This document shows, in pieces, positions 1 to 4,925 of a DNA stretch of 5,866 bases. This stretch comes from an uncultured Lachnospiraceae bacterium (lineage in GTDB: Bacteria > Bacillota > Clostridia > Lachnospirales > Lachnospiraceae), in assembly GCA_910588895.1 (NCBI GenBank), contig CAJUSS010000183.1:1-5866 (forward strand). The letters run 5' to 3'. The notes beneath the pieces are model-generated. The model had not been told where the DNA came from and ran no database searches. It saw nothing but the letters and a program-made list of their open reading frames with translations. The number at the start of each line of letters is the position of its first letter. Position 1 is the first letter of the stretch. A program made the position numbers and the translations under genes.

Positions 1-787
1 TGCTCTGCGGTACAGAGTTGGACTGTGCCAGCATGGACTGAGATGCCTGCAGAAGGATGTTGTTCTTCGTGAATGCAGTGATCTCATCCGCCATATCGGT
101 ATCACGGATACGGCTCTCGGCAGCAGTGATATTCTCAGATGTAACCTTCAGGTTGTTAACGGTATGCTCCAATCTGTTCTGAGCCGCACCAAGATCGGCA
201 CGGTAATCAGAAACCTTATTGATAGCAGCCTTAATCTTGTCAATCGCAGCATTACCACCAGATAAGGTACTAACATTTATAGTATTGATAGAGATATCGG
301 TAGGAGCCATACCACAGGTAGTTAAAGCAAGCGTCTCACTAGCTGTCGGTCCGATCTGGAATGTAATCGTACCAGCACTGATCGGCTTAACACCGTTGAA
401 ATCAGTATTATCAGAGATACGCTTAATCTCTTCCAGCAGACGGCTAACTTCCTTCTGCAGGTTCCCTCTTGCTACAGAGTTATAGGTACCATTTGCAGAC
501 TGGCTGGCCAGAGTGGTCAAACGCTGTAACATGGAGTGGGTCTCGGTCAGAGCACCCTCAGCAGTCTGGATAAGGCCGATAGCATCGTTAGCGTTCTTGG
601 TAGCCTGGTTCAGACCATTGATCTGTGATCTCATACTTTCAGAGATAGCAAGACCAGCAGCGTCATCACCAGCACGGTTGATCCTGTAACCGGAAGACAG
701 TTTCTCTAAGTTCTTGCTCAGATTGCTCTGGTTGGTCCCTAAGTTCCTGTAAGAGTTGATCGCAGCTATGTTGTGTTGAATGATCAT
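1..787 (-). CDS. hag: Flagellin, probable major filament subunit (3' end cut by window edge)
   Basis: Structural subunit of the flagellar filament, exported through the flagellar type III apparatus. I translated 262 uninterrupted codons from ATG at 787. The N-terminal D0/D1 helices carry the hallmark EKLSSGYRINRAGDDAAGLAIS (residues 28-49). The C-terminal D1/D0 part has AAQNRLEHTVNNL (201-213), RIRDTDMADE (226-235) and ends at SNSVPQS, so by comparison with other flagellins only about 5-8 residues should be missing. The central part (about 131-180) is short, with no D2/D3 domain, and is Ser/Thr-rich with one cysteine (C158). Start choice is supported by AGGAGG seven nt upstream. The gene is visibly AT-richer than its neighbours and favours GCT, GGT, AAC and CTG codons, as expected of a very highly expressed gene. 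It has its own sigma-D promoter and a structured leader with CsrA-type sites. The family is certain. The 'major subunit' role and the symbol hag are inferences. Confidence 0.96.
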   Translation of the reverse strand, partial: MIIQHNIAAINSYRNLGTNQSNLSKNLEKLSSGYRINRAGDDAAGLAISESMRSQINGLNQATKNANDAIGLIQTAEGALTETHSMLQRLTTLASQSANGTYNSVARGNLQKEVSRLLEEIKRISDNTDFNGVKPISAGTITFQIGPTASETLALTTCGMAPTDISINTINVSTLSGGNAAIDKIKAAINKVSDYRADLGAAQNRLEHTVNNLKVTSENITAAESRIRDTDMADEITAFTKNNILLQASQSMLAQSNSVPQS

Positions 788-793
788 AAAGTT

Positions 794-803
794 ACCTCCT
801 ATT
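794..803 (-). promoter_or_regulatory. Strong Shine-Dalgarno overlapping a second CsrA-like GGA site
   Basis: AGGAGG (800-795) lies seven nt before the flagellin ATG. It sits inside AATAGGAGGT, which matches 8 of 10 positions of the CsrA consensus ACANGGANGU, including GGANGU. In Bacillus subtilis hag the lower CsrA site likewise overlaps the ribosome site, so bound CsrA blocks initiation. The Shine-Dalgarno is certain. The CsrA role is inference, since any AGGAGGU automatically gives a partial match. Confidence 0.7.
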
Positions 804-823
804 TTTCATGACTTTTTCATTTC

Positions 824-841
824 AGGGACTTCCCTGTCCCC
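824..841 (-). promoter_or_regulatory. Predicted high-affinity CsrA-binding hairpin in flagellin leader
   Basis: ACAGGGAAGT (837-828) matches the CsrA consensus ACANGGANGU at every position. It folds as the known high-affinity form: GGGAC (840-836) pairs with GTCCC (829-825), G841 can wobble with T824, and the six-base loop AGGGAA (835-830) presents GGA as ANGGAN. It lies about 37 nt upstream of the start codon and about 25 nt upstream of the second GGA site at the Shine-Dalgarno. That two-site layout is the one used by CsrA on Bacillus hag mRNA. A competing pairing, GGACTT (847-842) with AAGTCC (831-826), would place GGA at the loop/stem boundary. The sequence match is direct. Binding is inferred, and no csrA or fliW gene is in the window. 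Confidence 0.65.
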
Positions 842-847
842 AAGTCC

Positions 848-872
848 TTCCGAAGAGGGCCTCACTTCGGAA
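848..872 (-). promoter_or_regulatory. Stem-loop in major flagellin leader
   Basis: TTCCGAAG (872-865) and CTTCGGAA (855-848) are a perfect 8-bp inverted repeat around a 9-nt loop, extendable by a G-U pair. No T-run follows, so it is not an intrinsic terminator for the upstream flagellin gene. It lies between the 5'-end hairpin and the CsrA-type hairpin and probably contributes to mRNA stability or spaces the regulatory sites. Confidence 0.55.
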
Positions 873-876
873 ACGC

Positions 877-903
877 TGTAAAGTATATAAACTTTGCTTT
901 ACA
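877..903 (-). promoter_or_regulatory. Inverted repeat at the predicted 5' end of flagellin mRNA
   Basis: TGTAAAG (903-897) is complementary to CTTTACA (883-877), a 7-bp stem with a 13-nt AU-rich loop. An inner AAAGT/ACTTT pairing is an alternative. The predicted start site of the sigma-D promoter falls at about 905-902, so the stem would sit at the extreme 5' end of the message, a position where stem-loops are known to slow mRNA decay. The repeat is direct. The role is inferred. Confidence 0.45.
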
Positions 904-909
904 TTCATG

Positions 910-936
910 ATTATCGACGGCTTTTGGTAGAACTTA
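910..936 (-). promoter_or_regulatory. Sigma-D (sigma-28) promoter of the major flagellin gene
   Basis: TAAG (936-933), a 15-nt spacer, then TCGATAAT (917-910) closely match the Gram-positive flagellar consensus TAAA-N15-CCGATAT. It lies in the 182-nt gap between the two flagellin genes, giving a predicted leader of about 115 nt. Spacing is identical to the promoter of the neighbouring flagellin. Transcription would be FliA/SigD-dependent, that is, a late class of flagellar expression. Confidence 0.82.
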
Positions 937-942
937 AGCGTC

Positions 943-956
943 TTTTTCATCTTTTT
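943..956 (-). promoter_or_regulatory. Phased A-tracts resembling an UP element
   Basis: Two A5 runs (956-952 and 947-943), nine bp apart, lie just upstream of the -35 element of the major flagellin promoter. Upstream A-rich elements contacted by the RNA polymerase alpha subunit are known to boost the sigma-D hag promoter of Bacillus subtilis. The minor flagellin promoter lacks a comparable pair of A-tracts. The function is inferred from composition and position only. Confidence 0.45.
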
Positions 957-969
957 CCATGACTTTCTG

Positions 970-1821
970 TTACTGGAGGAGATTCAGGACCAACTCCACC
1001 GCTGAATTCGCTTGGGCCGCCATAGCGTTCGCAGACTGAAGGACGATATTGTTCTTTGTAAAGTCTGTGAACTCCTCCGCCATCTTCGTATCACGGATCT
1101 GCGCCTCTGCCGCATTCATATTCTCATCCGTGACATACAGATTGTTATATGCATGCTGAAGACGGTTGCTGGCTGCGCCAAAGGTGGCACGGACATCCGC
1201 TATCGCTTCGATCGCTTCTTCTATCTTTGGCACAGCGGCATTGGAATCAGCCAACGTGGCAAAACTGGTCTGGTCCAAGTTCATATTAGCACTGCCCACA
1301 TAATATCGCTCCATGACCAGTGTCTCTTCTGCAGAAGCTCCTACCTGGAAGACCACGTCATCATTCGGGACTATCTCCGGAAGCGGCGGCCCCTTAGGGG
1401 CATCGTCATGGCCAAATAACTTGATCCCCGCAAAATGGGTCGTCTCCCCGATCCGGTCAAGTTCATCCAACAGCTGCTGCCGCTCTGCATCCAGGTTCAT
1501 CCTGGCCACAGTATTATAAGTACCGTTCGCAGACTGCACAGCTAAAGTCTTCAATCGTGACAGCATAGAATGGACCTCTGCTAGAGCACCATCTCCTGTG
1601 TTGGTAAAACTCATACCGTCATTACAGTTCCGCATGGCCTGATCCAAACCTCGGATCTGGCTCCTCATCAATTCTGATATCGCAAGACCCGCCGCATCAT
1701 CTCCAGCCCGATTGATGCGATACCCTGAAGAAAGCTTCTCCAGATTTTTCTGGAGCTTTGCCTGTGAGATCCCTTTATTTCGTGTAGCGTTGATTCCAGG
1801 TATATTGTTCCGTACGATCAT
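970..1821 (-). CDS. Flagellin, divergent paralogue (probable minor subunit)
   Basis: Complete 283-residue flagellin. The N-terminal D0/D1 motif EKLSSGYRINRAGDDAAGLAIS is at 28-49. The C-terminal D1/D0 part holds AASNRLQHAYNNL (216-228), IRDTKMAEEF (242-251) and the terminal VLNLLQ. The middle (about 130-190) is longer than in the neighbouring flagellin and includes a Pro/acidic stretch (DDAPKGPPLPEIVPNDD, 139-155), but still forms no full D2/D3. The D1 helix reads SFTNTGDGAL (71-80) where the neighbour has GLIQTAEGAL, and it has a single cysteine, C66. ATG at 1821 is supported by AAGGTGG nine nt upstream, weaker than the AGGAGG of the other gene. Codon use is GC-richer and less biased, so I infer lower expression and a minor or specialised position in the filament. 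It has its own sigma-D promoter, and no terminator is visible after its stop. Confidence 0.95.
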   Translation of the reverse strand: MIVRNNIPGINATRNKGISQAKLQKNLEKLSSGYRINRAGDDAAGLAISELMRSQIRGLDQAMRNCNDGMSFTNTGDGALAEVHSMLSRLKTLAVQSANGTYNTVARMNLDAERQQLLDELDRIGETTHFAGIKLFGHDDAPKGPPLPEIVPNDDVVFQVGASAEETLVMERYYVGSANMNLDQTSFATLADSNAAVPKIEEAIEAIADVRATFGAASNRLQHAYNNLYVTDENMNAAEAQIRDTKMAEEFTDFTKNNIVLQSANAMAAQANSAVELVLNLLQ

Positions 1822-1930
1822 ATCTGCTAACCACCTTCCATGATCCCGATCCAGTTCGCCAATCCATCTGTCTTTCTGACTGGTCCTCTGATCGATCTAC
1901 CGTACCCAAAACTGTCCTTGTCTTGTTCTT
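1822..1930 (-). promoter_or_regulatory. GGA-dense 5' leader of the minor flagellin
   Basis: The predicted leader of about 108 nt holds six GGA triplets (1917, 1886, 1865, 1852, 1846 and 1839 as first bases, minus strand). ACAAGGACAG (1921-1912) matches 8 of 10 CsrA consensus positions. TCATGGAAGG (1842-1833) also matches 8 of 10 and overlaps the Shine-Dalgarno AAGGTGG (1837-1831). CGATC (1894-1890) and CAGT (1882-1879) can pair with GATCG (1851-1847) and ACTG (1855-1852), leaving GGA in a bulge. The layout suggests CsrA control like the other flagellin, but without a perfect site. Confidence 0.4.
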
Positions 1931-1936
1931 GTTTAT

Positions 1937-1963
1937 TATATCGGCAAGATCCCAAGAAGGTTA
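1937..1963 (-). promoter_or_regulatory. Sigma-D (sigma-28) promoter of the minor flagellin gene
   Basis: TAAC (1963-1960), a 15-nt spacer and CCGATATA (1944-1937) form a near-perfect flagellar sigma-D promoter. It starts only 10 nt after the glycosyltransferase stop codon, in the 152-nt gap before the flagellin. The flagellin can therefore be transcribed alone, although no terminator blocks readthrough from the upstream genes. Confidence 0.85.
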
Positions 1964-1973
1964 AGAGTGTTTT

Positions 1974-3221
1974 TCAGATTTTCAACATCTCAAGCCTCTC
2001 CGCCGCCTTCCTGTACCCTTCCTCTGCCGCCATCCTGTAATACCGCACCGCCAGCTCCATCTGCCCGCTGACCTCATACCAGGCTCCCAGGTTATACGCC
2101 GCCTTAAAGGAACCGGTCCCCACGACGCCGCCTTTTTCCGGGCGCTCTCCCAGTTCCAGGCATCGTTGATAGCATTTCTCGATGTTCGGCAAAAGCCCGA
2201 TATACCGCTCCACATCAGACAGCACCCGCTTCATGTAGAAAAGGCCGCATACGAAGCAGAAATCGGACCAGCCCCCCAGCGCTGCTCCTTCCTTCTCTAC
2301 AATCTTTCCAGCCTCATCCAGACAGGCCGATGTACCGATATCCAGTAAGGTATACAGATACAGCACGATCCCGCCCGCCCTATATCCATCTTCCGGCTTT
2401 GCCAGACGGTAAAAATCCCGGAAAGGCGCCAAACTTTCTTCCAGTCTCTTCAAGTTCCGCAGCGTAGAGGCCAGCTGGAAATGATAATAGCTGTCATCCG
2501 GATGGTCCGTCACCGCCTGCTCCAGATATGGCAGGTTCCTCTCCCCTTTATCCGCATACAGGTAGCCATCATGGTCTGCCTCCAAAGGGACCGCATAGCA
2601 GGGATAGTCTCCGGCAGGCCCAGAAGGCTGCTCATGGATAGAACCGATATAGCGGACACCTCGCGGGAGCATACGTGGGAGCACAGATGTGCTCACACTG
2701 ATCCCCTCATCATCCTGATAGACATCATATCTTGTGATCCCGCCCAGCCACTTTCCGCTCCCTGCCCGGTCCCCATCTGCAAGGATCCTTTCCAGCTCTT
2801 TCCGTTTGTCCGAACATCGCCGAGGCACCCCTGTCCCATGCGCATACGCAGACATAGGATCATGCCCTGGCCGTTCTGCAGCAGCTCCTGCCAACTCTGC
2901 CACTCCCGGCAGACCCGCCGCGCTCGCCACCGATGCGCCCGCCGCCTCTCCACTCCCCCACCGCACCGTCTCATCCGCGTCCAGCACCAGGTTCCAGTCC
3001 CCATCGGACTTCTCCAGGGCAAAGTTACGGGCGGCAGAAAAATCATTTACCCACGTAAACGGATACACTGCCGCCCCCATCTGCCTGGCTATCTCCACAG
3101 TCCTGTCCGCAGACCCCGTATCGGCGATGATGATATCATCCACTAAAGGCTTTGCCGCCTTCAGACACCGCTCCAGGGTCCGCTCCTCGTTCTTTACGAT
3201 CATCACCAGGTTTATCTTCAA
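1974..3221 (-). CDS. Family 2 glycosyltransferase with C-terminal TPR/Sel1-like region, likely flagellin glycosylation
   Basis: 415 residues, predicted cytoplasmic inverting GT-A enzyme using a nucleotide sugar. The N-terminal beta strand and LVMIVKNEERTL are at 5-16, the nucleotide-binding ADTGSADRT at 33-41, WVNDFSAARN at 57-66, the metal-binding DxD as LDADET at 80-85, and the LPRG...IHEQP segment typical of this TPR-linked GT2 group at 185-199. From about 229 the protein becomes helical: DDSYYHFQLASTL (242-254) is TPR-like and AAYNLGAWYEVSG...AVRYYRMAAEEGY (374-403) is Sel1/TPR-like, probably for protein-acceptor contact. An Ala/Gly-rich stretch at about 89-140 interrupts the catalytic domain and looks like an insertion. 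The start is TTG; the ATG at codon 7 would delete the first beta strand. Placement directly before two flagellin genes points to flagellin as acceptor. This is inferred: the sugar and acceptor cannot be read from sequence. Confidence 0.88.
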   Translation of the reverse strand: MKINLVMIVKNEERTLERCLKAAKPLVDDIIIADTGSADRTVEIARQMGAAVYPFTWVNDFSAARNFALEKSDGDWNLVLDADETVRWGSGEAAGASVASAAGLPGVAELAGAAAERPGHDPMSAYAHGTGVPRRCSDKRKELERILADGDRAGSGKWLGGITRYDVYQDDEGISVSTSVLPRMLPRGVRYIGSIHEQPSGPAGDYPCYAVPLEADHDGYLYADKGERNLPYLEQAVTDHPDDSYYHFQLASTLRNLKRLEESLAPFRDFYRLAKPEDGYRAGGIVLYLYTLLDIGTSACLDEAGKIVEKEGAALGGWSDFCFVCGLFYMKRVLSDVERYIGLLPNIEKCYQRCLELGERPEKGGVVGTGSFKAAYNLGAWYEVSGQMELAVRYYRMAAEEGYRKAAERLEMLKI

Positions 3222-3240
3222 TCCTTCTTTTCCTTCCTTT
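3222..3240 (-). promoter_or_regulatory. Ribosome site for a TTG start, overlapping the upstream stop codon
   Basis: AAGGAAGG (3239-3232) lies ten nt before TTG (3221-3219), in a pure purine run that continues to GAAGGA next to the start. The first A of this site is also the last base of the TAA stop of the PilZ gene (3241-3239), so the two genes are probably translationally coupled. No in-frame ATG or GTG exists upstream before the stop. Confidence 0.6.
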
Positions 3241-3865
3241 ACTGCCGCACCAGCTTCCTCTGCAATTTCTCCTGCTGCTTCATATACACAAATTTCCGTA
3301 TAGCGGCCTCCACATCGCCCGGCAGCCCAAAGAACTGGCAGCCATAGCCTACGCCTCCTTTGGCCGGACCGGTCAGACGGAGGACACGGACCCCGATCTC
3401 ATAGTTAGCCATGCCGTGGGTATAGTGGAGATAAAGATGCTCATTTTTCTTCAGAGCCTGGGTGGTCACCAGGAAAAGACCGCCTGCGCTTATGTTCTGG
3501 ATCGTGCCAAAAAAGCTCAGGCCGTCTTCCCGATAAAATTCTGTCCGGATCTCCACCGGCACCCTTAAGTCCTTCTGGCGCTGGAAGACCTCCTGGACCT
3601 TTAAGACCTCGCAGACTGCCATCCAGGGCTCGCTCGCCTTGCTCGGCCCGTCATTTCTCTGGATGACCACCTCACAGCGGCACCGGACCACGCCCTGGGC
3701 CCCGTCATAAAGATCCACCATCGTTTTAAAACGGACGCTCCGCAGCTTGGTGGTAGCAAAATAGAGCAGGATCTCGCCTTCATTGCTCACCTCTACCCTT
3801 GCTCTGGATAACGGCCGGTTATCTGTCCCGTATACCAGACAGCGTTCACAATCCTTTAATTTCAT
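3239..3865 (-). CDS. PilZ-domain c-di-GMP-binding protein, probable flagellar regulator
   Basis: 208 residues, cytoplasmic, no signal or membrane segment. Residues 1-92 form a beta-rich region like the N-terminal domain of YcgR-type proteins, and the PilZ domain spans about 94-197. The second PilZ motif is intact as NISAGG (124-129). The first is RQKDLR (96-101), where four rather than three residues separate the two arginines and Q97 (codon CAG) stands where a second arginine is common. c-di-GMP affinity may therefore be altered. The N-terminal region has four cysteines, CERC (6-9) and CRC (62-64). ATG at 3865 is preceded by AGAGG six nt upstream. It sits 54 nt after the transglycosylase and 17 nt before the glycosyltransferase, so is presumably co-transcribed. 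YcgR-family proteins brake flagellar rotation when c-di-GMP is high; that role here is inferred from family and context. Confidence 0.87.
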   Translation of the reverse strand: MKLKDCERCLVYGTDNRPLSRARVEVSNEGEILLYFATTKLRSVRFKTMVDLYDGAQGVVRCRCEVVIQRNDGPSKASEPWMAVCEVLKVQEVFQRQKDLRVPVEIRTEFYREDGLSFFGTIQNISAGGLFLVTTQALKKNEHLYLHYTHGMANYEIGVRVLRLTGPAKGGVGYGCQFFGLPGDVEAAIRKFVYMKQQEKLQRKLVRQ

Positions 3866-3919
3866 GATGCTCCTCTATCCCCTCTATACTTTTTATCGCA
3901 AATGTCACAGCTCCTGTCC

Positions 3920-4837
3920 TCAGATCGTGATATTCCCCACTTCTCTGCTGGCGTTCATCATCATCTGCAGGCGCAGGATCTCGATCAGACTGACAAAATT
4001 CGCTTTGCTGAGCGAGATGGTGTCCCCATCTCCGTCTACCGTGGCAGAGCCCAGCAGCATGCTCATGGTATCCGCGCTGCTGCCCGTCATCCCATAGAGA
4101 CCGGATAGCTGGTTATAAGAAGAGAGTCCAGCCATCCCGGAAACACCAGAACTCCCCGACGAGCCGGAGCTGCCCAGCATGCTCCCTACACTGCTGGAGG
4201 AGGTCCCATACAGACCCGCCGCGCTCCCATAAGCCGCCAGGCTGCCAAGACTGCCATAGGCGCTCAGCCCGGACAGGCCGTTTAAGCTGCTGCCGCCGGA
4301 AGATCCGCCTGTAGTCACCATCTTTCCGGAATAGATCGGCGCACCACCCATGTAGGAAGTGACGATCCTCACATAATTCTGGGTCTCCTGATAAGGCGGG
4401 ATACCGCCGTACTTCTGGACCGCATTCGGTCCGGCATTATAGGCGGCCAGAGCCAGGCTCACATTGCCGTTAAAGCGGTCCAGGTTCTGCCGCAGATACT
4501 TCGTACCGCCCATGATGTTCTGTCTGGCATCATAAGGGTTGGTGACACCCAGGGACCGGGCTGTGGAAGGCATGAGCTGCATCACGCCGATCGCACCGGA
4601 CTTGGAGACCGCATTGGGGTTAAAACCCGACTCCGCCTTTGCCACAGCCTTGATCAGGTTCACGGAGACATTGTAGGCGGAGGCGGCCTCCTCAAAGATC
4701 GCGTCCATACTCTCCGTACCGCTGTATGTATTCTTAAATACCGTTTGGAACCCTTTCTCCGTCTTTTGTGCCTGGGCAGTACGCCCACTCTGGATATCCA
4801 GCCCCTCCAGGCCGGATACGGATGTCACTAAGCTCAT
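3920..4837 (-). CDS. Lytic transglycosylase (SLT family) with Gly/Ser-rich linker, probable flagellar wall-remodelling enzyme
   Basis: 305 residues. The SLT goose-lysozyme-like domain covers about 43-165: catalytic glutamate E69 in KAESGFNP (67-74), GAIGVMQLMPSTA (81-93), the substrate-cleft motif ALAAYNAGPNAV (129-140) and the closing NYVRIV (154-159). Such enzymes cleave the MurNAc-GlcNAc bond with 1,6-anhydro product formation. Residues about 177-250 are a low-complexity Gly/Ser/Ala/Tyr/Leu region. The C-terminus has an acidic DGDGD (268-272) and an amphipathic helix (about 278-297). No signal peptide is visible at the N-terminus (MSLVTSVSGLEGLDIQSG), so export through the flagellar secretion apparatus, as for flagellar muramidases, is a reasonable inference. 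ATG at 4837 has AGGAG eight nt upstream. Neighbouring flagellar genes suggest it opens the wall for the rod or filament. Confidence 0.9.
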   Translation of the reverse strand: MSLVTSVSGLEGLDIQSGRTAQAQKTEKGFQTVFKNTYSGTESMDAIFEEAASAYNVSVNLIKAVAKAESGFNPNAVSKSGAIGVMQLMPSTARSLGVTNPYDARQNIMGGTKYLRQNLDRFNGNVSLALAAYNAGPNAVQKYGGIPPYQETQNYVRIVTSYMGGAPIYSGKMVTTGGSSGGSSLNGLSGLSAYGSLGSLAAYGSAAGLYGTSSSSVGSMLGSSGSSGSSGVSGMAGLSSYNQLSGLYGMTGSSADTMSMLLGSATVDGDGDTISLSKANFVSLIEILRLQMMMNASREVGNITI

Positions 4838-4893
4838 GTTCCCTGCTCCTCTTCTCTATCTTTTCCTCGTCGATCCTATCGTTCTGTCTTGAC

Positions 4894-4917
4894 GACCGCT
4901 CTGTATGCACAGCGGTC
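4894..4917 (-). other. Intercistronic stem-loop
   Basis: GACCGCT (4917-4911) and AGCGGTC (4900-4894) are perfect 7-bp inverted repeats around a 10-nt loop in the 88-nt gap between the wall-binding protein and the transglycosylase. CTGT/ACAG inside allows an alternative longer stem with a 2-nt bulge. On neither strand does a T-run follow, so it is unlikely to be a complete intrinsic terminator. Differential mRNA stability of the two genes is a possible role. Confidence 0.5.
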
Positions 4918-4925
4918 ATCTCCTC

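Noticed and set aside
219..485. 88-codon plus-strand frame opposite the major flagellin
   Set aside because: It lies wholly antisense to a certain flagellin reading frame and has no ribosome site or domain.
848..872. Leader stem-loop considered as the terminator of the minor flagellin gene
   Set aside because: It is about 100 nt past the stop, downstream of the next promoter, and is followed by GGACTTGGGG rather than T residues.
2481..3303. Two overlapping plus-strand open frames (221 and 189 codons) and a minus 117-codon frame within the glycosyltransferase
   Set aside because: GC-rich coding DNA leaves stop-poor alternative frames. These are Arg/Pro/Ser-rich, lack motifs, and conflict with the conserved GT2 frame.
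3885..3919. Possible sigma-D promoter before the PilZ gene (TGCGATAA at about 3902-3895)
   Set aside because: The -10-like box has no TAAA-type element 15 nt upstream.
4894..4917. Stem-loop considered as a Rho-independent terminator
   Set aside because: The stem is good, but no T-run follows on either strand.
4734..4919. 61-codon minus frame starting in the gap before the transglycosylase
   Set aside because: Its GAGGAG abuts the ATG with no spacer, most of it overlaps the transglycosylase out of frame, and the composition is not protein-like.
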